Counted from the stretch's first letter, positions 1-9,566 are shown. The stretch: DNA of 64,000 nt from Vibrio tapetis subsp. tapetis (GCF_900233005.1 NZ_LT960612.1:1178001-1242000); one strand, 5' to 3'. Notes: generated from the letters alone by a model not told the origin. Program-made: numbers and translations.

Positions 1-27
1 TTGGGAGCCAGCATTAAAATGTGGGTA

Positions 28-696
28 ATGAGAAAAATTTTGGCCGTCGTATTTCTAGGTGTTCTATTGCAAGGCTGTAGTGCACTGACACCGCCTTCTA
101 TGTTGGAAACGGCGCCTAAGACCAGTGCAGATCTTATCTACCCTGATTGGGGAGGGGATGAAATCTCGGCCAATTCAGGGCAGCCGGCTGTTACTTCTAA
201 CTTGAACCAAAAGCCAGTTATGCCAATGGCAAAGCCTGCCATGGCTAGCCATGCTTCAACGATGCAGCATACTAACGAAATGCGCTCGTTAATGGCATTT
301 ATGGCTGCAAATCGAATTAGTTACCAAGTGATCCCTGGGCAGCATACTGTGGTCAAGCTAGAGCAGCGAATTCATTTTGAAACAGGTTCGGCAGGCATTA
401 CTCAATCATCCCGTGTTTGGTTGGGGCAACTGGGTGGCTTTTTAGCACAGAAGCCTAATATCAAAACGGTAATCGATGGGCATACCGACAGTACTGGTGG
501 TAATCAGATCAATGATAGCTTGTCGGATAAACGTGCCATGCAAGTTAAGCTACTGCTTACTAACAACAATGTTGCGGCTAAGAATGTTTACACTCGAGGT
601 TATGGTAAGCATTTACCAAGTTGTTCGAATATTTCAAAGAGTGGTAAAGCATGTAATCGACGAGTAGAGTTGATGTTCATTGAGGCGATTAATTAA
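28..696 (+). CDS. OmpA-family outer-membrane lipoprotein
   Basis: Probably anchors the outer membrane to peptidoglycan. The reading frame is open from base 1, but the ATG at 28 (MRKILAVVF...) gives a clean lipoprotein signal ending in LLQGC, so I place the start there. About 90 variable residues follow, then a C-terminal OmpA domain: HFETGSAGI, the peptidoglycan-binding signature DGHTDSTGG...N...LSDKRA, and RGYGK...NRRVELMF at the end. Lipoproteins of this kind often close tad pilus loci. A TadE-TadF-TadG set lies 6 kb downstream, but whether more tad genes lie upstream is outside the window. Family assignment is firm; the role in pilus assembly is inference. Confidence 0.85.
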   Translation: MRKILAVVFLGVLLQGCSALTPPSMLETAPKTSADLIYPDWGGDEISANSGQPAVTSNLNQKPVMPMAKPAMASHASTMQHTNEMRSLMAFMAANRISYQVIPGQHTVVKLEQRIHFETGSAGITQSSRVWLGQLGGFLAQKPNIKTVIDGHTDSTGGNQINDSLSDKRAMQVKLLLTNNNVAAKNVYTRGYGKHLPSCSNISKSGKACNRRVELMFIEAIN

Positions 697-730
697 TCGT
701 TAGAGTGATGCAGGGCGCACAATACAGGGT

Positions 731-760
731 AAAAAAGACGACTGAGAGTCGTCTTTTTTC
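731..760. terminator. bidirectional intrinsic terminator
   Basis: Stem AAAAAAGACGAC / GTCGTCTTTTTT with loop TGAGA. Flanking A and T runs let it serve both the OmpA-like gene (+) and fhs (-), which converge here. Confidence 0.85.
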
Positions 761-786
761 TTTGATTAAATGTAAATGAATAAACG

Positions 787-2529
787 CTAGCTTAAGCCAA
801 CAATATTACCATCTGCATCAATGTCTAGCCCCATAAAGGCCGGTTTTTCAGGTAAACCTGGCATTGTCATTACATTGCCACACAAAGCGTAAACAAAATT
901 TGCGCCAGCACAAAGCTTGAGTTCGCGAACCTCTACAGTAAAGTCCTTAGGTGCACCTTTTACCGCGCCATCGGTAGAAATAGACATGGGTGTTTTCGCC
1001 ATACAAAGGGCTAATTTACCAAAGCCATGTTCGTTGTAAGTCGCAAGTTGTTTCTTAGCCAACTCGGACAGCTCAACCATTTTTGCGCCATAACCGACTT
1101 CCGCCACTGTCATCAACTTTTCTTCCAAGCTTTGATCCAGAGTATAAAGTGGTTTAAATGCACTTGGTTTTGCGCAAGCGACTTCTACTGCTTTCGCTAA
1201 CTCAATGGCGCCTTCACCACCTTTTGAAAAAGCTTCGCTAATGGCGACTTCTGCGCCAAGCTCTTTAACCCAAGTTTTTAGTAACTCAAGTTCTTGAACG
1301 CTGTCTTGAGGGAAGCGGTTAATCGCCACTACCGCAGGTACGCCGTATTTAGATACGTTATTGATGTGCCATTCTAAGTTAGCAAAACCCGCTTTTAAAG
1401 CCGCTTCATCATCATTAAATAGGCTGTCTGGAAGCGCTTGACCAGGTTTGAAATTATACAATCCTGAATTTGCCTTAAGGCCACGGAGTGTAGCAACAAC
1501 AACCGCACAATCTGGCCCAAAACCCGCCATGTTAGCTTTGATGTTACAGGCTTTCTCGAAACCCATATCAGAGCCGAAACCACCTTCGGTTATTGTGTAG
1601 TCGGCAAGCTTAGTTGCAATACGATCAGCGATAATTGATGAGTTTCCATGAGCAATATTTGCAAACGGACCAGCATGGATAAGAGTCGGCACTCCTTCCA
1701 ATGTTTGCATCATGGTTGGCTCGATGGCTTCACGCATTGTTACTGTCATTGCACCAGCAACTTGTAGGTCTTCCGCTGTTACCGGATGACCCTCGAGGTT
1801 ATAGGCTACAACAATGCGGCCAATACGTTTACGTAAATCTTGTAGATCGCTAGCTAAAGCCAGAATAGCCATGAGCTCTGAAGCGGCAGAAATATCAAAA
1901 CCGTCTTGGCGTTCGAAGCCATTAATGGTTTTGTTTTCTTGATTTAAGCCGACGGTCACCATACGTAATGCTCGGTCGTTATGATCAACAACACGACGCC
2001 AGACAACGTTTTTGTCGTCGATTCTCAGTGCTTTCAGCCCCGTCTTTTCTGCATAAACCTCGTAACCAAGACGTTGCTCATGATAGATACGAGCATCAAT
2101 TGCCGCAGAAGCGAGGTTATGTGCGGCAGTTACCGCATGAATATCGCCAGTTAAATGCAGGTTAAGCTCTTCCATTGGGGCAACTTGGCTATAACCGCCA
2201 CCTGCGGCTCCGCCTTTAACACCAAAGACTGGCCCCATAGAAGGTTGACGAATACAGGCCATAACCGATTTGTTGAGTTTCGCAAGGCCCTGAGACAAGC
2301 CAATAGTGGTTACTGTTTTACCTTCACCAAGCGGTGTTGGAGTAATGGCCGTTACGACGATAAGCTTACCGGGTTTTTCGTTTTCCAGTCGAGTTAGTGC
2401 CTCCAAAGAGACTTTTGCTTTGTGGCGTCCGTGTGGAATAAACTCGCCACTGTTTAGCCCAGCATTGTGTGCCACAGTGTCGATAGAAGAAAGTGGAGTG
2501 GAACGACAGATGTCGATATCGCTCAGCAT
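787..2529 (-). CDS. fhs: formate--tetrahydrofolate ligase
   Basis: ATP-dependent cytosolic synthesis of 10-formyl-tetrahydrofolate from formate and THF, feeding one-carbon and purine metabolism. The protein has the family's N-terminal nucleotide-binding signature ([21 protein letters not shown]) and the following [11 protein letters not shown] and [10 protein letters not shown] segments. I start it at [10 protein letters not shown] (580 aa), seven codons inside the longest frame, because AGGGGG sits about 8 nt upstream of that ATG and the length fits the bacterial enzyme (about 555-585 aa). It is transcribed alone, converging with the OmpA-like gene and lying downstream of gsk behind a hairpin. 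Confidence 0.95.
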   Translation of the reverse strand: MLSDIDICRSTPLSSIDTVAHNAGLNSGEFIPHGRHKAKVSLEALTRLENEKPGKLIVVTAITPTPLGEGKTVTTIGLSQGLAKLNKSVMACIRQPSMGPVFGVKGGAAGGGYSQVAPMEELNLHLTGDIHAVTAAHNLASAAIDARIYHEQRLGYEVYAEKTGLKALRIDDKNVVWRRVVDHNDRALRMVTVGLNQENKTINGFERQDGFDISAASELMAILALASDLQDLRKRIGRIVVAYNLEGHPVTAEDLQVAGAMTVTMREAIEPTMMQTLEGVPTLIHAGPFANIAHGNSSIIADRIATKLADYTITEGGFGSDMGFEKACNIKANMAGFGPDCAVVVATLRGLKANSGLYNFKPGQALPDSLFNDDEAALKAGFANLEWHINNVSKYGVPAVVAINRFPQDSVQELELLKTWVKELGAEVAISEAFSKGGEGAIELAKAVEVACAKPSAFKPLYTLDQSLEEKLMTVAEVGYGAKMVELSELAKKQLATYNEHGFGKLALCMAKTPMSISTDGAVKGAPKDFTVEVRELKLCAGANFVYALCGNVMTMPGLPEKPAFMGLDIDADGNIVGLS

Positions 2530-2660
2530 ATAAAACCCCCTGAGAGCCAAAAATCAGTTACGTAAACGTTTGCGCATGAAATATACCTAGCATAAAGTCT
2601 TTGTAAAGCACTTTTGATAGTAATAAATTACAACTGATTAAATTGTAACTAGCTAGAAAC

Positions 2661-2688
2661 AACAAAGCCAGCAATCGCTGGCTTTGTT
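2661..2688 (-). terminator. intrinsic terminator after gsk
   Basis: 12-bp perfect stem AACAAAGCCAGC / GCTGGCTTTGTT with a 4-nt loop, immediately past the gsk stop codon. The following U-rich stretch (TTTGTTGTTTCT) is interrupted, so termination may be partial. Confidence 0.75.
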
Positions 2689-2693
2689 ATGAA

Positions 2694-3998
2694 CTATCGG
2701 TCCCAATACGCTTCTTCTAAGCTGTCTTCGCGTTCGGGTAATGCGCGGGACAATCTCGGTGCGTGTTGAGTTAAGACTTCGTAACTCACTCTGTTTGCGT
2801 ATTTACAAACTTGAGATAAAGACGAATAACTTAAGTATCGATGATCGTGTTTCGTTGAATCTGGCACGTTAGACTTGTGGTATTTGTTCGCTGCCATATC
2901 GTGTAATAAAGACGATAGTGCGGCATCACCAGCACCATTTGTATTCTTTATTTCAAGTGGCCCACCGAGGTATGGGGCGATGTGTGAATAAACCTTAATG
3001 GCTTCGTCGCATTCCGCTTTTTTCATAGCGCGACTAAATTCAAATTGGTTAAAGTTCGTAATGCTGCCATCGATCATCGGGAAGTTGGTTTCACGAAGTG
3101 CGGCTTTGTCTGTGTGGCCAGCCATGTAAAGGCCATCTGGCCCTGCAGTACACAAGACGAGATCAACCCACTCAAGTGCCTTATCTGCGGCAGCTAAAGG
3201 GTCTTTTTCACCAGTGAGGGCTTCGCCTTCTTCTTCATTCATTGCAACGATAGAAATATTCTTTTTCAGATATTCCTGCCACCATTCTGCTTTCCCTTCG
3301 ATTACGTATTTGGTACCTAAGGTCAGAACCACAGGTACGCCGTTTTCTTTCGCGTAATCAATGGCGCGTTGCACAGCCGCTGGCATTGGATCGGTTGGTT
3401 TACCACGCATCAAATAGGAAGAGACAACCAGAGCCGCCGCCTTTTTGAAGATATGCTCAGGTACGCTGTCCGGAGACAGTTGATTCATGTGACCTTCGTT
3501 GATGGCAAAAGTACGTTCGCCATCATCGGTAATTAGGGTGTAACAGCGCCCAATCGGGCCTTCGACCGTTTGCAAGTAATTGAGGTCCATACGAGCAGAG
3601 GTATTGCACAAGTAGCGGTAGGCGTAAGAACCAACTTCTATGTTTTTACTCATTACACCTAGCAATACGGACTTACTGTCAGCAAGAACGGAGTAATTGT
3701 GCAGCGTATTGCCAATGGTATCGCCAGGGTGCTCGTGGGTGATCAAGTTTTGATCTTTGAGCTCTTGATACAAGGCATCAGCTTGGCTTTCTTCAAGCAC
3801 TAGCGAATGGCCTTTACTCAAGTTGTATTTAGCAAGAAATTCGTCACCCACGCGCGCTTCAATATCGACGATGGTTTGACCCACACCAATAATGGTCGGA
3901 CGGTGTAGCTTAGGCGCTTGACGGACCTGATTCACCAACGGATCGCGTGAATGAGTAGGAAAATAGTGTTTTGACTTACGTTGACCGGGAAATTTCAT
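2694..3998 (-). CDS. gsk: inosine-guanosine kinase
   Basis: Phosphorylates inosine and guanosine to IMP and GMP in purine salvage. It is a PfkB/ribokinase-fold enzyme of 434 aa, matching E. coli Gsk in length. The N-terminus is MKFPGQRKSKHYFP, and the C-terminal anion-hole and catalytic-base motif NTNGAGDAALSS is intact. The frame is open for another 45 codons upstream, but that part (MSKSLRLSLQ...) is unlike the family, so the ATG at 3998 is preferred. It is flanked by terminator hairpins and appears monocistronic. Confidence 0.95.
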   Translation of the reverse strand: MKFPGQRKSKHYFPTHSRDPLVNQVRQAPKLHRPTIIGVGQTIVDIEARVGDEFLAKYNLSKGHSLVLEESQADALYQELKDQNLITHEHPGDTIGNTLHNYSVLADSKSVLLGVMSKNIEVGSYAYRYLCNTSARMDLNYLQTVEGPIGRCYTLITDDGERTFAINEGHMNQLSPDSVPEHIFKKAAALVVSSYLMRGKPTDPMPAAVQRAIDYAKENGVPVVLTLGTKYVIEGKAEWWQEYLKKNISIVAMNEEEGEALTGEKDPLAAADKALEWVDLVLCTAGPDGLYMAGHTDKAALRETNFPMIDGSITNFNQFEFSRAMKKAECDEAIKVYSHIAPYLGGPLEIKNTNGAGDAALSSLLHDMAANKYHKSNVPDSTKHDHRYLSYSSLSQVCKYANRVSYEVLTQHAPRLSRALPEREDSLEEAYWDR

Positions 3999-4133
3999 GC
4001 TAAAAAGAAACGGTTTCAGAAAAACAGGCGCGGATTCTACCACACAATTACTGCAAATTTCATTTTTGTTACAACAAAAAATGAGAGATATATTTATGTG
4101 GGATTGGAGAGAGAGGCGAAGTGATTTTGACAC

Positions 4134-4174
4134 AAAAAAGCCTGAACAAAACTCACGTAATTGTTCAGGCTTTT
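4134..4174 (-). terminator. intrinsic terminator after the CreA-like gene
   Basis: On the minus strand: stem AAAAGCCTGAACAA / TTGTTCAGGCTTTT with an 11-nt loop and a run of six T, just beyond the stop codon at 4191. Confidence 0.85.
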
Positions 4175-4190
4175 ATAACCCAAAATTAGC

Positions 4191-4661
4191 TTATTTTGTT
4201 ACTACGACTGGCTCTACATAAGCCTTGGTGCCCCACAACGGTACAGTAGAAAGGCTGTGCTTAAAGCTGCCGTCAGTTTCTTTAGTCGTATAAGACAAGT
4301 AGAGCAGGGTTTGATTCTCTGCATCATAGATACGTCTTACTTTCATCGATTTGAAGAAAATACTCTTAGATTTCTTAAAGACCACTTCGCCAGATTTGCT
4401 TTTATCAATTGTCGCGATCATCTCAGGAGTGATGTCACCGGTTTGACGACATGAGATGGAGCTATCACTTGGGTCAGCTAGGCTGAAATCCGCTTCAATC
4501 GAGGCAATATGGCATGTTACACCCGATATTTTGTCGTCATCCAAGTTTGATATCTTGATGTCTTTCATTGTGAACCATCCGAGTCCTACATCACCAACCT
4601 CGTTATCAGAACAGCCAGCGAGAAGGGCTGTGACACCTAAAGCCAAAAGTAACTTTTTCAT
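4191..4661 (-). CDS. CreA-family lipoprotein
   Basis: A 156-aa envelope protein of the CreA family, whose function is unknown. The start at MKKLLLALGVTALLAGCSD gives a lipoprotein signal (LLAGC), whereas E. coli CreA has an ordinary signal peptide. The body carries family landmarks: GVTCHIA, SDSSISCRQTG, GEVVFKKSKSIFFKSMKVRRIYDAENQTLLYLSYT and a C-terminal STVPLW. Two conserved cysteines (GVTC, SISC) could pair in the periplasm. The 11 residues upstream of the chosen Met are not signal-like. It is a single gene with its own terminator. Confidence 0.85.
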   Translation of the reverse strand: MKKLLLALGVTALLAGCSDNEVGDVGLGWFTMKDIKISNLDDDKISGVTCHIASIEADFSLADPSDSSISCRQTGDITPEMIATIDKSKSGEVVFKKSKSIFFKSMKVRRIYDAENQTLLYLSYTTKETDGSFKHSLSTVPLWGTKAYVEPVVVTK

Positions 4662-4848
4662 TGTTATTCCTTTATGTGAAAGTTTGCCAGACAACGTTGT
4701 TGATAAATTGTATCAAACAGCTAACTGTATCTGCTATTAATATGACGGCTGAATTGTCAATTGCAAGCCTCAAGCCCTCCTTAAACCTACTGGAATGAGA
4801 AAAACCCGATATACTTTCTATACAACGGCAAAAGAATGAAAAGAAATT

Positions 4849-4956
4849 ATGAAATTCTATATATTGTTGTTAGCCTTGATGGTGTGCTTACTGAGCGCAT
4901 GCAGTACCCCACCTAAACCCATCTGTAATTCTAGGGGGTGTGATATTTGGGGATAA
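4849..4956 (+). CDS. 35-residue putative lipoprotein
   Basis: A short frame reading MKFYILLLALMVCLLSAC, then STPPKPICNSRGCDIWG. It has a textbook lipoprotein signal (hydrophobic core, lipobox LSAC) and a mature peptide of only 18 residues with two further cysteines. A purine-rich stretch (GAAAAGAAA) precedes the ATG. No function is recognised. The signal peptide makes it much more than a random frame, but expression is unproven. Confidence 0.55.
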   Translation: MKFYILLLALMVCLLSACSTPPKPICNSRGCDIWG

Positions 4957-5012
4957 TAAACGCTGGATGGTAATACTTCAGCGGTAACGCTCCAACACTA
5001 AAAGAACGAATA

Positions 5013-5540
5013 ATGATGAGTGACACAATCAACACCTTGGTAAAAAAGAAAAACGATTGGCTTACATCTCATGTAGCGGTGAAATATCCAACTGCAGAGA
5101 GCATCAAAGGTCGTGACTTGTACTTAAAAGCGCAAGAAGATAAGCACTATACCCAAATCGGGCTTTCTGAGTTTAAAGGTAGCCTTTCAGAAACTGAAGA
5201 CCACGCCGTAGATGAGGTTCACCTTGTTGATTTTCATAGGCTGACGGTCATGTTCGCATTGACTAAAGCTTCCTCATGGCAAGATGAGCAAGAACGTGCT
5301 TTTCTACTCGAGTTTTTTGCTCAAATCATGCTGTCTACCGATTACCCATTATATGTTGGTTTCAAAAGTGGTGAAGCGGTAGCGTGTGCGATAACTCACC
5401 AACTTGATGATGTGATGTTAGTTTCCGATGTGGTGTTGATTCATTCAGCAGGTAATGACAACCATGCTTTTATTTGTGCATTACTCAACCATCAGAACGT
5501 CAATATCGATTCAATCAATCAAATCGTGATTGAAAAATAG
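5013..5540 (+). CDS. uncharacterised 175-aa protein
   Basis: I do not recognise the family. The protein is soluble-looking (no signal peptide, no membrane segment), acidic, and has an alpha/beta feel with short hydrophobic strands in the C-terminal half (YPLYVGFKSGEAVACAITHQ, DVMLVSDVVLIH). Two adjacent ATGs at 5013 and 5016 could both start it. It follows the tiny lipoprotein by 56 nt and stands alone, with 350 nt of non-coding DNA after it. Codon use looks like its neighbours. A real gene is likely from length and codon quality only. Confidence 0.6.
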   Translation: MMSDTINTLVKKKNDWLTSHVAVKYPTAESIKGRDLYLKAQEDKHYTQIGLSEFKGSLSETEDHAVDEVHLVDFHRLTVMFALTKASSWQDEQERAFLLEFFAQIMLSTDYPLYVGFKSGEAVACAITHQLDDVMLVSDVVLIHSAGNDNHAFICALLNHQNVNIDSINQIVIEK

Positions 5541-5890
5541 TCCGCGACGAGTCACAACCTTACTCCTGAGTATGCTGATTTTTTATATCTCGAAAAGATC
5601 AGCTACTGCCCCCAACTCAATCCTCTCTTGCATGGCGGACCTCCTTTTCGTTTCTCAAACGCAGGTAGACTTACGCCACTTAACTTCGTTTTGATAGCAA
5701 CCAGGTGATATAAATATCAATAGTTTATAAATTGAACGATGGTATTTGTATTCATTGACTGAAGCTTACTTAAGTCACAAAACTGATGACTAAACTCGCG
5801 TTGAGTATCACTTTTTGCCGCTGATACTTTGCAATATCTTATCGCTAGACAACACTGAAACTCAATCACTTGGAAATGGTGGCAGAGCGA
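5541..5890. other. 350-nt intergenic region
   Basis: No convincing gene, RNA or strong hairpin is visible between the 175-aa unknown and the HAD phosphatase. It presumably holds the promoter of the latter. Short antisense frames here overlap the HAD gene and look like shadows. Confidence 0.5.
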
Positions 5891-6568
5891 ATGGCAGAAA
5901 AAACTCAATGTGTGATCTTTGATTGCGAAGGAACCTTGGTAGACAGTGAAAGCTTATGCTGCCAAGCGTTAGTGGATGTTTTTGCTCAATATGGTTGTAC
6001 GGTATCTTTAACTGATAGCTTGAAACACTTTCAAGGTGGTAAGCCTGTCGATGTGCTGCAAGAAGCGTGTAATAGATACCATCTAAATGTGTCTTTAGAT
6101 GAGCTAGAGCCATTGTATCGCGAAAGAAAACACATGCTTTATGAAGCCCAATTAAAAGTGATGCCAGGAGTGAGATCATTGCTCGATGATCTTAAGAAAG
6201 CCGATATTGCTGTGTGCATTGCAGGGAACAGTGAGAAAGATAGAATTGAGCACGCTTTGGAACTAACAGGGCTTTCGTCCTATTTTAAACATTCTGTCTT
6301 TAGTGCATTCGAAACAAATACATGGAAACCTGATCCAGACTTATTGCGATATGCTGCGCTTAATATGGGGTTGTCTGCGCAAGATTGCATTTACGTTGAT
6401 GACACGCTAAAAGGCGTTCATGCCGGGATCACTGCAGGAATGCGTACTTATTATTTTCGTCCAAATGAGTCGGAAGTCATTATCGACCATCCCTTAGTCG
6501 CTACCATTAGTAGTATGTCTCAGCTTATCCCTGAAATACTATTACCGCACAGCGAAACAACGGCCTAG
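5891..6568 (+). CDS. HAD-superfamily phosphatase, YieH-like
   Basis: A 225-aa cytosolic hydrolase of the beta-phosphoglucomutase-like HAD branch, closest in appearance to E. coli YieH (6-phosphogluconate phosphatase). Motif I is DCEGTLVDSE, motif II lies in the CIAGNSE segment (Ser), motif III is the Lys of TWKPDPDLLRYAA, and motif IV is YVDDTLKGVHAGITAGM. The family's motif I is normally DxDGT; here the second Asp, the general acid/base, is Glu. Starts at TTG 5870, ATG 5876 or ATG 5891 are possible. I chose MAEKTQCVIFDCEG because it matches the family's short leader. Substrate unproven. Confidence 0.8.
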   Translation: MAEKTQCVIFDCEGTLVDSESLCCQALVDVFAQYGCTVSLTDSLKHFQGGKPVDVLQEACNRYHLNVSLDELEPLYRERKHMLYEAQLKVMPGVRSLLDDLKKADIAVCIAGNSEKDRIEHALELTGLSSYFKHSVFSAFETNTWKPDPDLLRYAALNMGLSAQDCIYVDDTLKGVHAGITAGMRTYYFRPNESEVIIDHPLVATISSMSQLIPEILLPHSETTA

Positions 6569-6729
6569 TTGACGTAAGAAACTGACGGATAAAAGATCAG
6601 TTGTTGTTTATAGCGTGAGCTAATCCTGACAATGAATTTACAAATAGCGGTATATTTTTCATTGATCGAATTAAGTTGAATGTCGTATCATCGGCCAGAA
6701 ATCTAAATTAATGAGATCTGGATCAAAAA

Positions 6730-7203
6730 ATGCGGCCAAACATTTACCAGCGCGGTGTCGTAAGTATCGAGTTTGCACTCGGTTTTATGGCATTGTGGCT
6801 CCTTACCATCGCTTTGATGGATTTAGGGTTAAGGAACTACAGTACTTCCGTTGTTAACTTTGCCGTTTCTGAAGCTGCGAGGGACGTTAAAGTTCTTAAT
6901 CTCGATAGTGAAGAAGCGTTTGCAGAGCACTTTCGACGCATCATTAAAGAAAACAGCTTTTCACTTTGGGGCATTTTGACCAAGCAAGGGAAGCTTGACG
7001 TTAACGTCAAACATTTCCCTTCAGTCAAAAGCCTAGCAGATGGCGTTGCGCCAGCGACTAGCCGCTTTTCATCCTCTTATCCTATTGCCAAGTATGAAAT
7101 TAAATATACATACCAACCCTTATTGGGTTTTAGCTTAGTGCCTGCCACGCCGGTGCGAAGAAGCGTCATCACCATTCAGGAAAGAGCGAGAAATGAAAAA
7201 TAG
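6730..7203 (+). CDS. tadE: TadE-like minor pseudopilin
   Basis: A 157-aa protein with an N-terminal class III prepilin signature: QRG, then VVSIE, with Glu at position +5 of the mature protein, followed by a hydrophobic stretch (FALGFMALWLLTIALMDLG). Tad prepilin peptidase would cut after the Gly. It is the first gene of a three-gene set (TadE, TadF, TadG). Its stop overlaps the start of the next gene. The family forms minor components of type IVb (Flp) pili at the inner membrane. Gene name from family plus order. Confidence 0.8.
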   Translation: MRPNIYQRGVVSIEFALGFMALWLLTIALMDLGLRNYSTSVVNFAVSEAARDVKVLNLDSEEAFAEHFRRIIKENSFSLWGILTKQGKLDVNVKHFPSVKSLADGVAPATSRFSSSYPIAKYEIKYTYQPLLGFSLVPATPVRRSVITIQERARNEK

Positions 7204-7780
7204 TCAATTAAGTGTTCAGCGTGGCGCAATCGCTATTGAACTCGCTTTTGTGTTGGGGGCGTTAGCGATGTGCTTGAGCTTTTCCCAGGATTTGATGCAT
7301 CGGACTTCCCAGGTTGGCGAGTTGGATAACTTGAGTTACGCGATGGTTAATATCTTAAGCGAGCAAGAGCTGCTCTTTAATCAGAAGCCAGACCAGACCC
7401 TAAAGAACCAACAATTTCGTGAACAGAGCCAAATGATTGATAAAATTGTTAAAAATCATTTATCTAGTCAAATTAAAGATTATGATCCGGAGAACTACGC
7501 CCTGATCATAGAACGCATGGAATTTGCACCAACAAGCGTTGCGGAAAAAGCGAGAATTGCACGTAATCGATTTGTTGTGTTCGGCAATGAAAAGTTGGTT
7601 TCAAAAAAGCCAGATCAATTAGAATTGATGAATTTGTCCCCATTTACTTCCAAGAACCGTTTTGCACCGATGTTTCGTGTGTCCATTTATCACAAGTCAG
7701 TTGATATTTTTCAAAGAGCAATGGGCGTTGAAATTAAGACAGCGGTTAACGTTTCTTCTAGTATCAGCGTGAGGCGATAG
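7193..7780 (+). CDS. tadF: TadF-like minor pseudopilin
   Basis: A 195-aa protein with the same QRG-AIAIE processing site (Glu+5) and hydrophobic N-terminal helix as its neighbour, then a mainly hydrophilic periplasmic body. It overlaps the tadE-like gene by 11 nt and ends 1 nt before the TadG-like start, so the three are translationally coupled. Vibrio and Aggregatibacter tad loci carry TadF in this position. Confidence 0.78.
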   Translation: MKNSQLSVQRGAIAIELAFVLGALAMCLSFSQDLMHRTSQVGELDNLSYAMVNILSEQELLFNQKPDQTLKNQQFREQSQMIDKIVKNHLSSQIKDYDPENYALIIERMEFAPTSVAEKARIARNRFVVFGNEKLVSKKPDQLELMNLSPFTSKNRFAPMFRVSIYHKSVDIFQRAMGVEIKTAVNVSSSISVRR

Positions 7781-7781
7781 C

Positions 7782-9509
7782 ATGAAAATACAACTTAAAC
7801 AGCGTGGTGCTGCGAGTATTTGGTTCGTGCTGATTTTCTCTGCGATTGCGGCTTTTGCCGCGCTTGGGATTGAAGGCACCCGCTACCTAAATTACAAAGC
7901 AAGGCTAGGAGATGCGTTAGAAACCTCGGCCATGCTGTTATCTGCAGATCAAGCCGAGCAAGAATTGAAGCTTGACGGTGTGAAAAAAGAGCAACGTAAG
8001 CAAGCATCTGAAGAACTGGTCCACAAAACGATCAAGAGTTACTTAAAAGACACGCGAGATATACCAAATACTAAGATAGATATACGTAAACGCGAAAACA
8101 ATCAGGGTTTTGACTATCACGTTGCAGCAGTGACCTCCCATGACTCCGTCATGCATATGTCGGGTGCTCCTTCATTTGATGAGCAGCAAGACGTTTACAA
8201 CTTTGCAGCGGCTACTAAAAACAGTGCCGGTGGGGGTGGCGGCGGAGTTGGAGATGTAATTTTGGTATTGGATCATTCCATGTCGATGAATGCGGATACC
8301 TGTACACACTTTTTTACCGACTCTATTATTAAACATCAGACAGCAAAATTGTCTGTCGCGCATAAATTTACGCAGTTAATGATAGAACAGGTTCGCAAGC
8401 CATTAAGGGTTGGGGAGTCTCATCAACAAGGTGAAGAAGCGGGTCGACTCGCCGTCATACCGTTTGATAACGGCACACATAACCTCACGCAAAGTGAAGC
8501 CAATTATCGGGCGGTTAGAGTGTGTGAAAACCATCTAGTGTTTGATAGATATTACAGTGCGATCAATTGGCATGAAGAAGCAAAAAATAACAATGGTAAA
8601 TCGCTACAGCAGATAATTGACGGAAATTCTTCATTTTCTCAGATGGTTAAGCGTTCTAGTTATACTGAAAAAACGAACAATGGCACGTTGAGTAATTGGA
8701 TGCCGTTTAACCGTGAACACGTCGACGTACACGCGACGGTCGCTGAGGTGACAAAGTTCAATCGCCATAGAGACAAAAAAGCCGATTTGCCGATAAATGC
8801 TTATAATTTGGTTAACTCGCCGAACAATAGAATATGCCGAGGTAGCTTCAAGTCTATTGGATTAGATAACAAGACATTTAACGGTCCGGTTTTAGGCTAC
8901 GGGCCGGGTAATGGCCTACGTGATGTATTTACTCAAGAGATACGTAAGTTCACATCGGGTGCGGCATTTCAACCGGATATGAAAAAGCAGTCGTCTCAAT
9001 ACTGGGGTGGATTCAGTAACTCATCTCAAGGGGTGATCGCAGGCCTGGCCGAAATAGCGAAACATGAAGGGGATAAACCGTTATCAATGTTTGTCTTGGT
9101 TGGGGGGAAAGACTCTGCAAATTCGTCGTTTGACGCTAAGCGAAACGGTGCGATGAGAGGGCACTCGTTCAGCCAAGATGAGCTGACAAGCGATTTGTTA
9201 GAAGCCGGGTTATTTAAGAAAACACGAGAGCGTTATCCTCATGTTAGGTTTATTTTGGTAAAGCTGAGTGCACCGCGGCTAGGTTATGAAAGCCATTTTG
9301 ACAAAGTCATTGAACTTAATCATAGAGCGATAGACGATACAGTAGACATCGGCCGATGTCGTCCAGACCGCTTTGTTGGCGATGACTATAAATTTGATCG
9401 TGTAGAGCTGGATAATATGTCGAAACAAATAGGTGAAGCGTTAAAGGACTCGGAGCAAGCTTTTAGTGGGAATACAGAAGTGGGAACGCTGAATAGCCGC
9501 AGGCGTTGA
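7782..9509 (+). CDS. tadG: TadG-like Flp pilus protein with von Willebrand A domain
   Basis: A 575-aa protein. The N-terminus QRGAASIWFVLIFSAIAAFAALGIEGTRYL is the TadE/TadG-type membrane anchor, but position +5 is not Glu, so processing is doubtful. After a Gly-rich linker (about residue 150) a VWA domain begins with the MIDAS motif DHSMS (DxSxS) inside VILVLDHSMSMN, and runs to the C-terminus with large insertions. It is last of the tadE-tadF-tadG set. No ATPase, secretin or major pilin gene is present nearby in the window, so it must work with tad genes elsewhere, perhaps just left of base 1. Confidence 0.8.
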   Translation: MKIQLKQRGAASIWFVLIFSAIAAFAALGIEGTRYLNYKARLGDALETSAMLLSADQAEQELKLDGVKKEQRKQASEELVHKTIKSYLKDTRDIPNTKIDIRKRENNQGFDYHVAAVTSHDSVMHMSGAPSFDEQQDVYNFAAATKNSAGGGGGGVGDVILVLDHSMSMNADTCTHFFTDSIIKHQTAKLSVAHKFTQLMIEQVRKPLRVGESHQQGEEAGRLAVIPFDNGTHNLTQSEANYRAVRVCENHLVFDRYYSAINWHEEAKNNNGKSLQQIIDGNSSFSQMVKRSSYTEKTNNGTLSNWMPFNREHVDVHATVAEVTKFNRHRDKKADLPINAYNLVNSPNNRICRGSFKSIGLDNKTFNGPVLGYGPGNGLRDVFTQEIRKFTSGAAFQPDMKKQSSQYWGGFSNSSQGVIAGLAEIAKHEGDKPLSMFVLVGGKDSANSSFDAKRNGAMRGHSFSQDELTSDLLEAGLFKKTRERYPHVRFILVKLSAPRLGYESHFDKVIELNHRAIDDTVDIGRCRPDRFVGDDYKFDRVELDNMSKQIGEALKDSEQAFSGNTEVGTLNSRRR

Positions 9510-9540
9510 CACGTAAAGTAACATCGATTTATAGGGAAAC

Positions 9541-9566
9541 GGCCAGTAGGGAGCTCCTTACTGGCC
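9541..9566. terminator. 26-bp near-perfect palindrome between convergent genes
   Basis: GGCCAGTAGGGAG / CTCCTTACTGGCC pair with one mismatch. It lies between the stops of the TadG-like gene (+) and the zinc-ribbon gene (-). There is no T run on either side, so it may act as an RNA-processing hairpin or a Rho-assisted terminator. Confidence 0.5.
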
